Position numbers and translations under genes: made by a program. Below are positions 11,567 to 23,952 of a stretch of 64,000 nt of DNA, in pieces; position 1 is the stretch's first letter; every line of letters starts with the position of its first letter. The stretch is from NCBI GenBank assembly GCA_944990035.1, contig CALYLX010000101.1, positions 372,001-436,000 on the forward strand. The letters are read 5' to 3'. Under the pieces are notes generated by a model. That model worked only from the letters and a program-made list of their open reading frames with translations, searched no databases and was not told the origin of the DNA. This DNA is from Clitopilus passeckerianus. Its lineage: Eukaryota; Basidiomycota; Agaricomycetes; Agaricales; Entolomataceae.

Positions 11567-11839
11567 AGAACCTGGTGAGGTCCCCACTTGTCTCCTAACT
11601 TAAAGAGGCTTATCATCGCCCGAGGTAGTTCCTTAAGGCGTCTTAAGTAGTAAATAAAGTGACTCCGATTTTGTGGCTGATGAACCGATGTATTATGTAC
11701 TTGTATCGACGGGTGAAAGATGAGCGTGTTGTAATCGATAAATATATATGAGATAGTTGCAGGATGATTGATAAATCGATAATGTCCAGAACTACTAAAG
11801 ATGGATGCAATGTATATCTGAGTTGTACATGAAAAGAAA
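11567..11839. other. Convergent 3' intergenic region
   Basis: This AT-rich 273-bp gap lies between the ends of the HET gene and NLR 2 and presumably holds both polyadenylation regions. No further feature is seen. Confidence 0.5.
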
Positions 11840-14800
11840 TCAGAATCGTGACGGCGTCATAAGCGTGATCTCGTCCTTTGTGTCATTGGTCTTGGATCCC
11901 TTCTTGGAGTCAATGAACTTGAGATTGTTAACGCAACGTCGTTCAATCTTCGCGAGTGTGTACCCCGTTCCCCGCTTACACTGGACAAGAGCCCCTTCGT
12001 ACGCAACTCGAGCTGCAGCCCAATCCTGGGCACGGACATACACTTCGGCGAACTCGTCCAATGCCTGCGCGACGTTCATGGGAGATCCAAACACCTGGGA
12101 ATGCTCCAAAGCAGCCTTGAGGGCTTCTGTCAACTCCTCGCCCCATTGTCCAGACGCTTTGAGGTAGCGCACTTTGGAAATGCGGAAGATTCCCGAAGGT
12201 AATCCGATCTCCTCGAATATACGTGCTGCGGCGTCCCATTCCTTGATTGCCTCGACATAATTTCCCTCGTGGGCAAGGCACTTCGATACAGACTGTTGAC
12301 ATACAGCTGCCTCTCTACGGCAACCAAGCTCGGAGAAGGCGTTCTGCGCATTGCGGTAAAGTTTCAGGGCTTCAGCATTGTCCAGACCGCCCTTGATGCG
12401 TGAAGTGTTGGCCTTGACAAGATCCAACCATGCATGTGCTTCCTGTCCGTACTGATCGCCACCATAGCGTTGGTATGCCTCGTTGATTAGCTTCTCCAGC
12501 TCTGGGAAGCTGCCACCAAGGCTCTGCATGCACTGTACCACAGAGATCTCTGATCGACATGCAAGGAGATGATTATCGAGGGAGCGATAGAGCTTAGCGA
12601 CCTCCGCGTAGGCTCGACGTGCGTCTTCAAACCGCTGGATTTTGTAGAGGGTGTGCGCCAGGCAGAACAAAGCTTCCGCCTCCCTGCTCGTGTCTCTGGT
12701 CTTGCGAGCGAAGTTGACGACAAGCTCTCCTATGTCCGGTTGAGGGCGAGTCCAAGCCTGGTACCACGCGAACGCTATGAGACCATCTAACTGCGAGGAA
12801 AGCAGTGTTGGGTCGACGAAATGCGTATCACCCGCATGTTGTGCGAAGTGGGTGACCAGTGCATGAATGTTGGTCTCTTGTGCTGTGATTGCGGGAACAT
12901 TGTCTTTGAAGTCGGGGTCGTTTGGGCCTGCACCGAGGACCTTATGCTTGGATAGAAAAGCGAAACAGGCTCGATAGACCTCCTGGCGAACGGGTTCCTC
13001 AATGCGTCCGTGACGCATGTACGACTGAACAACCGGTAACACGAAGATATGCAACTTTTTTTCTCCCCGCACTTCCACGGGTCTGGTTGCCACAAGGGCG
13101 GTGTCACGCAGAATGTCGATGGCATCGGAGTCGAATGAGGCCGCCCAAAGGGAGAGGTCACTGCTGTACAATCCCGCAGGTAAGAGCGAAAGTACTTGAA
13201 GGAGCTTCTTCGCATCTGGTGTTTGTTGCAGCATGGGGTCCTCGATTGAGAGCTCGATGGAATGGTCCATGCCATCCAAGCCCCTGGACAGCACTGCTGG
13301 TCCACGTCGCTCCCATTCATCCAACAGACGTTTTGGGTCGAAGCAGGAACGCTTCCCTCTGGTGGCCATCAATGTGACAGCATAGGGAAGATGACCTAGG
13401 GTGTCAAGGAGCTTTCCAAGGTCGGGGTGACCTTCTGCACTTGGATCAATGGCTGTGTATATCCTACGGGAATCCTCAGAGGCGACCTCTAGCAGATTCT
13501 CTGAGGTCCAGGACTCGATTGGAGGGAAGGATGATCTCATAGTCATGAGGATGGCAAGGTGGGGGAGGGAGTTGAGGGAACGGAGAATCTTCTTGACCTC
13601 TTCTTGCGAGCCTTCTCCAGGGCGCCATACTGTCTCGAAGTTGTCGAGAAGTATGACTCGTGGCTCATGGGACTCCTGAAGTGTGGAGAGGATGGCGCTG
13701 AGGGGATTATCCGGCTGACCTGTCGCCCGAAGCTGCTCGGCGAGATGAAGCAGGAAAGCACCGGGTGAATTGGTGCCAATGCAAGGCATCCAATATCGGT
13801 GATGTTCTGCAAACCGAGCTGTCACCGCGGGGTGGTTCATGATGGTAATTGCTGTTGATGTCTTCCCTGCACCTCCTGGCCCAAGGATACAGACTCTCGT
13901 CTTTTTGTGGTCTTCACTTGCGAGCTGGCTAGCGATCTTGGTGACGATCTCGTCACGGCCGAAGAAGAATTCGGGAGGATCTGGCATAGTAGCCTCGATT
14001 ATCACCGAATGAGTTGGTGCTTTGAACATCATCATCGACTTCAACTCCGCCACCGAGTCCTCCACCCTCCCAACGATTTCTTTGACGTCCCGCACCTCAC
14101 CAGTCAGCTCCTGAACACCCTTGTTAGCGATGCCATATATGGCCGCAATCTGGGCTTGAATGTTGGTCAAATCCTGTGCAGCGTGGATGCCTCTGAGGAC
14201 CTGTGGGACCTGATTAGCCTCGTGGTAGATTAACGGACCTGAGCGCTAATTACCTGGAAACGTTGGATGCTGTCCTGGAATTCTGTAGCACATTGATCGA
14301 TCAACTTCTGGCTCGGTTGAGGAAATAGTGCCAGGAGGAACTTGTTCTGCTTGCTAATCTTTTCCAATCGGTGGGTGATTGACACCAAACAACTGCGCAG
14401 AACTGCGGTGTTAGAAGCCGTTTGAGAGTGCTATCGAAGAGATACTCACGTTTTCATGCCGTTGAGTTCGTCTGTAAGGTTGTTTATCACCTTTTCCCCG
14501 TCGCTGGCTGCTTTTGCTATCACTAACAGGAACTCTGTAATCCGGGCTTGTAGTTCTTGCACCTTTCCTTGAACCTCTCCTACCGCCTGAAGTAGTAGTG
14601 GAAATCAGCACGGGATGGGAAGTGTAGAACAAGCAGCTTACCTCACAAACGCCAATGAGGGTGATACCAAGTCCGATCACCTCCTGGACCAACGGGAATG
14701 GTACTAAGCCTGCCACACCCTGCAGGATGTCCAGTGTCCTCTTCGTTGCTTCCAACGCGTACTCTCCTTTAGAAGGCGTTGTCGCTTCGTCATGTTCGTA

Positions 14801-15037
14801 GAAAGATGAGCTGCCAGAGTTCCTGGAATCTATTGAGAATCCTGAGAAATCCGATCTGCCTGAAGCGTACGATGGCTTCTTTGCATTATGGCGGAGGCCC
14901 AGGCGGGTGGGCTAGAGGGTGTATCAGATCCGACGTTTGTGGGCAATTAGACAAGCAATTCAGCCTACAGTTCCGGGGCGCTGTGGGTCCTTAGACTCAC
15001 TGCCTTTCCGCTTCCAAGGATGAGTCCAGTCAGGCAT
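11840..15037 (-). CDS. NLR-like protein 2: MLKL/HeLo-like N-terminus, P-loop NTPase, TPR
   Basis: Paralogue of the gene at 1554-4829, about 960 residues. My start is the ATG at 15037 (MPDWTHPWKRKG), joined by a 141-nt intron to RSDFSGFSIDS. This first exon is the least sure part. The helical domain follows (YALEATKRTLDILQGVAGL, AVGEVQGKVQELQARITEFL, CLVSITHRLEKI, LIDQCATEFQDSIQRFQ). Its introns sit at the same places and phases as in NLR 1. Before VLRGIHAAQD two acceptors 9 nt apart (exon start 14209 or 14200) both keep frame. The large exon has a coiled coil, FFGRDEIV, P-loop GPGGAGKTS, VILLDNFE, TMRSSFPP and TPR-like repeats ending VAYEGALVQCKRG. Such proteins are thought to oligomerise on ligand sensing and release the N-terminal death domain. 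It converges on the HET gene. The ligand is unknown. Confidence 0.87.
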
Positions 15038-15320
15038 ACCAATGACAGACGTTAGAAAGCAGCCCGGTGGGTGAGAGAAACCTTGTATAGGGCTGGTTCT
15101 TCAGTGCTTTTGAACAACATGCGGCTACCGGGGCTAGCCGCCTTTATGTGCCCTTGTAACCATGAATGATTGGGCATTAGGCGCTGGCTGATGGTGGACT
15201 AAGGGGACCCGCCGAAACAAGCGACCAGCACAGCTTCAAATTCCAAAACAAGGCCAACCTCTATCAGCGCCGAGTGGCAGGGACGGTATAGCCCCCACAG
15301 CTGCAGCGTAAGCGACACCC

Positions 15321-16650
15321 ATGACTTCGACTGAGCCTCAGAGATCTCAGAAACTGCCTTTGAACCCTCTTACCCTATTACAAGCATTACCTCAGTATCT
15401 TGGCTGGCCAAAGTCGCGATACACAGACATGGCTCGAGAATACGCCGTACTGTTTTCCCTTCTATCAAGAAAGGTCCCTGGCTAATAACAACCGTCACAT
15501 CAGCTAGTTCCAGATATCTTTATTCAGTCTTCTGGAGACAAACAAACCAATTTTGACGCAGTAAACAGCCTTTTCGTGACCCCTTCATGTCTCAATACTT
15601 ACCAGTCTTTTAGATCCCTGAACGTTTTGGGTTGCTGGACGCTTCAAAGGACAGATGGACGAAGTTGTTCAAGCGGATCAAGGCAATGAACGATGCCGAT
15701 CCGAATGCATCTTACAAGGTCATCTTCTTTGGCAGACACGGCGAGGGCTATCGTACGGGATCGTCTTTATTCGAAGCTCATGACCCAAACTAATGGATTC
15801 CTTCTTCGACAGACAACGCCGCCCTTGACAAGTACGGCTTGGACGAATGGAATAGGTACTCTCCGCTCCTTTCTGGTAGAACCCTGGCAAACCTGATACC
15901 AGCTTAGACATTGGGCCAAGCAGGCGGGGGATGGGGAGACTATCTGGGGTCGTGAGTCCACTGTTCATGCAGGCAAACACGAGGCTGAGCGCTGATGTCC
16001 ACCCAAGCTGATGCAGAGTTGACTGAAACAGGGAAGAAGCAGGCCAAACAGGCACACGACGTGTGGGAGAATGAAATCGCCTGCGGGCTTTCACTGCCAG
16101 ACAAGCTTTATTGTAGCCCAATGACAAGGGCCTTGCAGACGTACGAGATCACATTCAGTGGGATTCTGCCTGCAAGATATCCCAAAGTGATCGTTCTGGA
16201 GGTGACTGGCTCCTTGAAACATATCGGAGACCGGACTGACCTTTCACATCTGACAGAACCTTCGTGAAGAACACGGGCTCAGGCTATGTGACAAACGACG
16301 ATCGCGGACGTACATCCAGAACAAGTTCCCAAAGGTCGCGATCGAGAAGGACATGACGGAAGAAGATATTATCTGGGATGCAGAGAAACGAGAAGGCAAA
16401 GAACACGCCGCCCTTCGATTTAAAGCAGCCTTGGACACTATCTTCGAGACCAGAAAGACATTCATCTCCATAACAGGGCATGTTGGAATTCTGAGCGGCT
16501 TTCTGGTCTCGCTTGGAAAGGAAGCTTATTACCTGAATCCAGGAGGTAGGAACTACGTTTTATACAGTAAACCCCGTTTGATTCACCTGTCTTTCGCTCC
16601 CAGGGGTCTATGCAATGGTCGTCAAATCGACAGCTACAACGAATTCCTGA
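15321..16650 (+). CDS. Histidine phosphatase superfamily (phosphoglycerate mutase-like) protein
   Basis: Spliced from about eight exons. The start is ATG 15321 (MTSTEPQRS). The RHG signature is present as VIFFGRHGEGYHN, after an intron that splits the Tyr-His codon pair. Other family features are DAELTETGKKQAKQAH, KLYCSPMTRALQTYEITF (second catalytic arginine region), LREEHGLRLCDKRRSRTYI, and the late histidine in ISITGHVGILSGFL. The C-terminus VYAMVVKSTATTNS lies in a separate small exon ending with TGA 16648-16650. The fold supports phosphoryl transfer or hydrolysis on a phosphohistidine; the substrate is unknown. These fungal members are usually called phosphoglycerate mutase-like but are not the glycolytic enzyme. 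All splices keep frame, so the gene looks intact. Confidence 0.9.
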
Positions 16651-16894
16651 CGTGTTGGAGGCTACTATCCACCTCATCTATGCCCTTTACCTTCCATAAA
16701 TGTTTCGTTCTCATTTTTCGTCCTTCTGCATTCACAACATATCCGAAAGGTCAATCATCATCGGCGCGGGCGCTGGGATGTTGACTCTGTTATTCATTGT
16801 TCAGTTGTTTCTCGGGATGCTTCTAAGGTCTGATTATTGGATTGAAAGTATGTATAGGAGGTCCATAATGTACAGTAACCGTAGCAGGGAAAAT

Positions 16895-17842
16895 CTAATC
16901 ATAGAACACCAGAGCCCGAAGCTCAATGGACTCGCGTGGCAAAGCATCAGGAGGTGTGTTGGGATCCTCAAATGCGGTGTGAGGTGTAAACACCGAGACG
17001 CTTCCGTCTTGTACAGAATCAAAGCTGTGAGTGGCCTCAGCAAAAGCTCAATTGAAATCCAAATCGCAGAAACGTACCACTTGATGAGAACGAACTCTTC
17101 AGGGGTCATCCCGTAGTAGTACTTGAACTTCAAGTTCGGGCTGTACCTCACTCCCATGGTCTCACCCTCGCGGTCGGGGTAGACCAGAGACACTGGGAAC
17201 GTGTCCTCAGACGAATTGACGCTACGATAATCGCCAAGAGTTAGTGGCCAGTCGTACGCAGGGTGACTGATGGGTCGCCAAAGGTTGATAATCTGGAATC
17301 GCTTCTTAACCAACTCTGGGGCGTCGGATGCGGGGAGATGTCGATGAACGCGAGCAGTTGAGGATGCCGTGGTCTGGTCTACATGGACAAGAGAGACTGG
17401 TTGACGTTTCTGGGGTGAATCGTCAATCTCGCCGGGGCGGCGGCGGCGGATAGCTGCAGTCTATGTTAGACAGGCACATTAATGATCAGAGAGTTTGAGA
17501 CTTACTGTGGTCGAAAATGACCACCCTGCTGGCCCCTGTGATCTCCTTAATGTATTCGACACTCTCAGGGTAGTACTCCTCTTCAATCTCCTTGTCGTCG
17601 TTGAAGGCAGTGTGCTTGGTCCGACGGTTGAACAATTCGAAACCGTTTACGTCCAACTTGCCTCCACCAGTGACTCTTGCGTTTTCAATAGTGACCTCGT
17701 AGTCGGCGTCGCCTACATTAGTCCTCCTGATACCAGTAGTGGAGTCGGCATTGATATTTCTGAATGCCTTGGTGCCGTCGGTTGGAGGGGTTGAAAAGCG
17801 CAAAGTTGTGGTGGCAGACTGGGGTACCTTCGAGATGGCCAT
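16895..17842 (-). CDS. AsaB/CmcJ-like hydroxylase/desaturase family protein, copy 1
   Basis: Three exons: MAISKVPQS... from 17842 to an intron at about 17468-17505; a middle exon to about 17077; and a last exon beginning CFDSVQDGSV and ending RALVFYD at TAG 16895-16897. Hallmarks of the family (GA4-desaturase, 7-alpha-cephem-methoxylase CmcJ and AsaB-type proteins) are EYYPESVEYIKEITGASRVVIFDH, VHVDQT, FQIINLWRPI, DWPLTLGDYRSV, VYPDREGETMGVRY, MTPEEFVLIKW, and the C-terminal TPHTAFEDPNTPPDALPRES. These are thought to be oxidoreductases in fungal secondary metabolism; the substrate cannot be told. A close paralogue lies at 23008-23952 with the same exon layout. Confidence 0.85.
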
Positions 17843-20524
17843 TGCTGAGATGAATGTAGAAACTGTTGAGTGACTTGAGCCTGGGAGTCAGCGGATTGGG
17901 TGTTGTTGGTTCTCAGGATAAGAAACCCGGAGACTTTATACGCAGAGAACAGCTGGCCATCTCGACGTTGTTCATAAGCTAGATGGAGCTCTAGTCAGCT
18001 CGGACTGGACGCTTGTAAGCCATTCATCATTCTTGCGTGCTCTGCTGACAAACTAGCTTTGTCCCGCCGCCAGATTGCTCAGTGCTTGTGTTGAAAAGGT
18101 AGACTTCGGCGATTACAAGGATGGTTGCTCGACCTAAGAGAAGCCTCCAGCAAATATTTCACAGTCATTTCGTGAATGCTGAAGGGGATACAACGACGAG
18201 AGCCATCATGGTCAAGGAGAAAGATGTTGATGGGCTGGCAGCGCCACTTTCGGAGTGCCTATGCGCCGCATCATGCATCACTCAAGCATCACCAGCACTT
18301 TCCAAAAGGTTGACATCTGTTAGGACTCCCAACACGGCCATCTTGCTCTTGCAGGCTCCTGGAAGTCCCAGTACTGTATCAAGGTAGCCAGGCCCGGATC
18401 ACCCTTGGTCGTGTTGTCTTCTCCCGTTTAAACATTTTGCAATGACCTGCATATCCCGACTAGCAGGTGAACATCCTCCTCCGCAGAGGAGGGTCAATCG
18501 CTACGCAATATGTCAACGGTTGGAACTGTCCAGAGTGCGGTGCCTCTGCTAAGAGCGTGCTCGTGAAAGCACGGGGAGTTTCGGTAGGAGAAGATGGTCA
18601 TAACTGCCTTATCTCGTGGCTACCATACTTGGCAGTAGATAGTCTCGAACCTCTCCATTTCCCATATGGGCGAGGGAGCCACGGCATGGTCATAATCTCA
18701 TTAAGGTCAGGATCGGACTGAAGGTACCTGGAGATCATCGTAAGCCGCACGGGACGCGAATTGGTACGAGATTAGGCGAGCCTCAGAGTCTCCCCAACCT
18801 TTGACTGACCACTTCTCACAATCTCCCAGCCGGTCATGAGAAAGGGTCAGGCAAAGGCCGCGGAAATTCCGAGACTGGATGTCATGGGCAGATATCTGAC
18901 TCTCATTAAGGGATTCTTGCGTGGTTACGAGTCTGAAGTGTCAACGAGGATTCGTTCTTTACCCATGGGTTTCGGTCTCCACTTTAACCCGTCTTTTTCA
19001 TGGTTATGTAATTGTCAAGTCTATTTTCTCATTCTTTAATTGGTTCTGATGAGTTATTTTTTGTATTTTTCACACTTCGTTGCCAAACTCTTGCACTTCT
19101 CATAGCTCGATCGTGATCGCACTCGCAGTCCTCCGAGCCAGATTGCTTCGAGGGAATTGAGTTAAAACTATGCTAAAACGGTGCCAAAGCCTATATTCAC
19201 GTTCACTGGGTGACGAACCTATCGCGGCCTCCTTCCCAAGTTGAGCACTGTAGTCGAGGAACTTGAACTCGTTGACTCATGCACAGGACATTCGTGAGCA
19301 TCTTGGTGGGGACAGCATCGGGCAGTAAAATGTTTTCTGACTCTCTTACCAGAAAATTCTCAGCACACTGAAGTAGGCTACCACGCCCTTGCCATTGTCA
19401 AAGCACTTGCGATGTTTGTCTCTCGCCCAAGTGCCGCGATATGAGGCCGTTCTTGGGGAATTGCGGAGGTTAAGGTCTGGATCATTCGTAGTTGTGACCA
19501 TCTATGTGAACATAATGGACTTCATGCGCTGATCATGGCCCTACTATGAGGAGAGGATAATTGCCACCAACAAGCATGAGATTCACGGATTCACGGAATG
19601 AGTTGATTGTTGAGGATTAAGAACCGCTTTGGACAGGCTTGGGGTCCGTAGAGTGTACTATAGTCTGTCATTAACAAAATTTTGGTGTCTACATGCCTCA
19701 AAGGGGCCGTCCCACTGAAGACTCGTAGATGCCAGCCGGCTCGGCCGGAATGGCCCGCCACCACAGGTTTTTATTTCTTGCTCGGGCAAGGAGAATGGCT
19801 GGCAAAGGAAGAAAGATCTAATCTGATCGGGTGAACTATCCGATCTCCGACGATCAAACTCGATCGCAGTTCATGACCCGCAGATGTAAGCAAAAGACCA
19901 CGATCATCTAGAATGGTTCTCTTCAGAAGTATCTTCCTGCGTATCTGGTGTTATTTCTTCCATGATTGACAAGTCGAATTTACCGCAGGCAAGGTGGCTT
20001 GTCATGTCAATTCCTGTTGCAATCTGGCACTGCACGCCCTCGCTACCTTCTCACTTGAAAGGGCTTCAGAGGGCCTGTGGTGCGAGAATTTCCGCCTTCC
20101 GAGGCAGATAAAAGCAGCAGGATGAGGCAACCATAGAACGTCTCTCCTACTACTGGATCTCCGTTCGTTGTGAGATCTTCCCCATTAGCTCATTTAGGAC
20201 AGCCCCGACTGTTGACAATATGCATAGCCGTTAACCACAAGCTATAGAATGGGCCCCGTGGCACGCTTGGGAAGACCGAGATATGTATGTCATTGCAAAA
20301 TAGTTGGGCGGGAAGAGGCAACATGATCTCGAGGTGCCTCGACCATGGGGCCAGCGCGCATCGGGGCCCTGTGCTTGTTCAAGTACCTCGCAAAAAAAGC
20401 TCGTGTTCGTTCATATTCAGTGTTTTTTTCTCCCCTCCGGATATGAGGTAACGGTGTGTTATTTCTGTACGTAAATAAATTACAATGAGTTCAAATGAGT
20501 TAGATTTCTATACGTCCAATAATA
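17843..20524. other. 2.7-kb region without a supported gene
   Basis: I read both strands and found only short unconnected frames and no recognisable domain. The stretch 18,120-19,040 has three plus-strand open frames without similarity to each other or to any family I know. It may hold a decayed gene or only regulatory sequence. Confidence 0.45.
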
Positions 20525-22302
20525 TTATTCGTCGCCCTCCTGAGGAAAGTCCCGATTGAAGAGAAACTTGACAAACCCGGTAAATGATAAAGCAGTACAT
20601 GTAGCCAAAACCTCGCCAGCGATCCAAGCATGCCTCATAAGAGAAATATCCCGCTCGTCTATAACAATGACATCAAACGCCTTCGCTAGTCCCAGTCCGA
20701 GCACATTGCAAGGTTGCAATAGCAGTTGTTGAACACCAAGCTGAATTGGAAGATGGATAACGAAACCAGTGCAAGGGCATTAATGGCTGCCAATATCTTT
20801 CCTGTGCGGAGAAGATAGAGAGATAGCGTCGCCGTCATGCAAGAGAAACGACTGGGCAATGTAGCAAACGTATAATGGGATAAGATGCTGGATGAGAGGC
20901 ATAAAAGCCAAACCAGGGTAGAAATGCACCCATAGAGCAGAAAACCAGCTGTTCGACAACCTAAACCTACAGGTCAGAGGCGCTTTTTTAGCCGAGGCAA
21001 ATGTTTGGCTGGTGTTGAAATATACGTACCTCTGGTAGGTGTAAACCATACGACGATTACAGCACCGATAGTCGTCCCCCATTGGAGGAACAAGCCCATG
21101 CAGGCAGAAATGACGATTCGCTTCCATACCCCGGGGGCCCAATGTGATTTCTCCATAAGAACAGCCTCTTCTCGATCTGGGGAAGACGGAGAATTCGAAG
21201 GGTCTAAATGTCCGTTTACTTCTTTCGACTCCTTGGTGAGTGCAGAGGCAGCGAGTCCTGACGGAGATAAGGTATCTATATGCCTGTCGAGAGTGACGGC
21301 AACGACTTCCACAGCTTGAGACCAGGCAAATACACGGGAGTAATTGAAGATTGGGGTCGAGCGACATTCATCCCGCTGCCAAGGTATATGGCAAGACATG
21401 AGGCGGATTGGTGGTTCTGGGGTATCTCCTTCAGCACCGGTGAAGGAAAGCGCGTTTGCACAGTCGAGTGCACGATGCAGTTGTCGAGAGCCACTCTTCG
21501 GGACAACCCGCAGCCAACCCACAACTAGTGGTAGTAGCCATAACCAGATGATCCCGACAGCTTGCCCCTTGAATGCCGAGTGAATTTCTCCGAAGAAAGA
21601 GATGACCACGGTAAAAATGTAGGCCGTGATGACCCAGACGATCGACGCGACTGCAGCGATAGACCAAGAATGAGTGGGTCTCAGCGAGGTCAGGACCTTG
21701 TCCCACCATCTACGATTCTCCGGATTTCCCACTAAGGGCATGAGGAGATGCGAGTTAACGTCAACGTAGAGCGGTGCTTGTTGAAGGGTATTAAGCACCC
21801 GAACGATTTTGGAGGTATTCGGATGTCCTTCGCAAGGGAGGAAGCGGTGTTTGGTCCATCGGGCATTGAGGATTGTCAATGCAAGCGAGTATGCGGCAAG
21901 CACTGGTGAGCCTACACTGAGTAGCATAGACTCTAGGTTGGTGAGGTGGTCGTCAGCTCCAAAAGGTAGTTGGGGGAGTAGCGCAAGCCAAGGGAGTAGC
22001 CAGGATCCAACCTGCTGCGAGAATGTGATCCAGTCAAATGAAGTCGGCATCTCCCCACAGGCTGAGAGACAAAGCCCATATGTGATAGCAGTCGCGTTTT
22101 TTAAATCCTTCACTTGGCGTCCAGCGCTATCGAGCGCTCCTACTAACCCATATTTTCCGGTCCTGATTTCTGCTAGACACGCGTGAAAGTCGATTGCTTC
22201 GGCTACGCGGATTAGCATAGCCAGTGTTAATGCCCGAGTATTCCAGTGAGTGGCTGTGAATAATTGGTTAGAGATGCGACTTGTCTCTATCGGCGCCGGC
22301 AA
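20525..22302 (-). pseudogene. Multi-pass membrane protein family member A, frameshifted near its end
   Basis: Member of an unnamed basidiomycete-type family with paralogues at 24571-25470, 27684-29574 and 30287-32170. It has a hydrophobic N-terminus, a Cys-containing outer segment (ATAITYGLCLSACGE), then FSQQVGSWLLPWLALLPQLPFGADD, VGSPVLAAYSLALTILNARW, and several membrane spans (IWLWLLPLVVGWL, LFLQWGTTIGAVIVVWFTPT). One intron lies near 20969-21030. After FNNCYCN the frame ends at TAG 20686-20688, while the paralogues' continuation (NVLGLGLAKAFDVIV...MRHAWIAG...) resumes one base out of frame at about 20715 and runs to 20525. This is a single-base frameshift removing about 60 residues. The first in-frame ATG is 22218; a short upstream exon is likely but not found. 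No function is known. Confidence 0.7.
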
Positions 22303-23007
22303 ATAAGCATCTCACAGGACGGCATTATCTTCCGAGGTTCAGGCTAGTGTGAGGGGGAAAGCCGTGCCAGTGAAAGGCATTCCTTCAAGGCACGCCTAGA
22401 TAAATAGCTGCGGAAAGTTGTGCTGTGTAAGATTTAAGCCGGGGTCAACTATAGTCTATCATGTTGTGGACAGCAGAACGAGCGCTAAAATATACGTACC
22501 TGAGATACATGAAGGCCGAGTAATTTCAGGTAGCAAAAATGGCCAGCCGTCGGATATTAAGGGGTAAAACACTTCGGATGGGCAATGCGGGGACCCAGAG
22601 TTCCTCGGAGATGATGAATGAACGGCTCCAAGTGTTCGAATCCAGACGAAAGATGGATTCCCGTCATTCATCATCGGGAGGGCGTTTAATATTGAACATA
22701 CTGATGCGGTTTAGTACTCGTGTGTATTGAATACAGCCACGCGAGTGTGTATGTTTGATGTAACCATCATAAACGTTAAAGACGTTGGTGAAGGAGCCAG
22801 AGAACGAAACGAAGAGGGAAGAAGCCTTGAGGGCAAATTCTAAACCGTAAACGCGACGCGTCCGTCCGAAGTCACGCGCACACTCAGCCTCGAGGGTTCT
22901 CACGACCACTGCCGAGCCGATGCGATCGTTACAAAATAATAAATTATTTCAATAGATGAAAACATGTGTTACAGATTTTCAAACTGAATTAGGCGCGGGG
23001 AATTCAT
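22303..23007. other. Intergenic region
   Basis: This should contain the promoter and any first exon of membrane protein A and the 3' end of the AsaB-like copy 2. No other feature was found. Confidence 0.4.
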
Positions 23008-23952
23008 TCAGTCGTAGAAAACGAGAGCCCGAACCTCAATGGATTGGCGGGGCAATGCATCGGGAGGCGTGTTGGGATCCTCAAACGCAGTGTGAGGCGT
23101 AAAGACCGAGACACTCCCATCTTGTACGGAATCGAAGCTATGAAAGACCATCAGCAATGTATTCCGCTCAATATCGCGAGGAACGCACCATTTAATAAGA
23201 ACGAATTCCTCAGGGGTCATACCGGGGAAGTACTTGAACTTCAAATTCGGACCGTACCTCACTCCCATAGTTTCACCCTCCCGGTCAGGGTAGACCAGCG
23301 AGATGGGGAATGTGTCCTCAGCTACATTGACACTGCGATAATCACCTAGCGTCAGAGGCCAGTCGTGCGCAGGACGGCCAATGGGCCGCCAGAGATTGAT
23401 GAGTTGGAAGCGCTTCTTCAACAACTCCGGGACCTCCGAAGCCGGGAGATGTCGATGGACACGAGCGATTGAAGATGCTGTAGTTTGATCTACGTGAACG
23501 AGTGGGACTGGTTGGCGTTTCTGTGGCGTATCATCGGCCTCGCCTGGACGGCGGCGGCGAATAGCTATGAGGAAATTTGAGTAATTGCTTTATCGTCTGA
23601 GAGGTAGGAGCTTACTATGGTCAAAGATGATGACTCTACTGGCACCTGTGATCTCCTTGAGGTACTCGATACTTTCGGGGTAGTATTCCTCTTGGATGTC
23701 CTTGTCGTTGTTGAATGCGGTGTGCTTGCTTGGACGATAGAAGAGTTCGAAACCGTTCTCGTTCAGCCTGGCCCCGCCGGTTACCCGTGCATTTTCGATG
23801 ATCACCTGGTGATCAACTTCCCCGGTGTTGGTCTTTCTGATACCAGTCTCGGCGTCAGTATAAATGTTTCTGAAAGCCTTGGAGCCGTCGGTCGGAGGAA
23901 CAGAGAAGTGTAAGGTAGCAGTGGTAGATTGGGGTGCTGACAAGGTGGCCAT
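23008..23952 (-). CDS. AsaB/CmcJ-like hydroxylase/desaturase family protein, copy 2
   Basis: Paralogue of 16895-17842 with the same three exons. The start ATG 23952 begins MATLSAPQSTTATL. Motifs are EYYPESIEYLKEITGASRVIIFDH, the RRRRPGEADDTPQKR basic stretch, VHVDQTT, FQLINLWRPIGRPAHDWPLTLGDYRSV, VYPDREGETMGVRYGPN, MTPEEFVLIKW and FTPHTAFEDPNTPPDALPRQS, ending ALVFYD. The second intron (donor right after the Lys-Trp codons, ending just before the FDSVQDG codons) is 51 nt, a multiple of three, and has no stop. Retaining it would add 17 residues (VPRDIERNTLLMVFHS region) without breaking the frame; copy 1 keeps the same site. Function is as in copy 1: a likely secondary-metabolism oxidoreductase of unknown substrate. 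The two copies are 5 kb apart with membrane gene A between them. Confidence 0.85.

Noticed and set aside
12787..13377. 177- and 151-codon frames within NLR 2
   Set aside because: Shadows of the real NLR exon in other frames.
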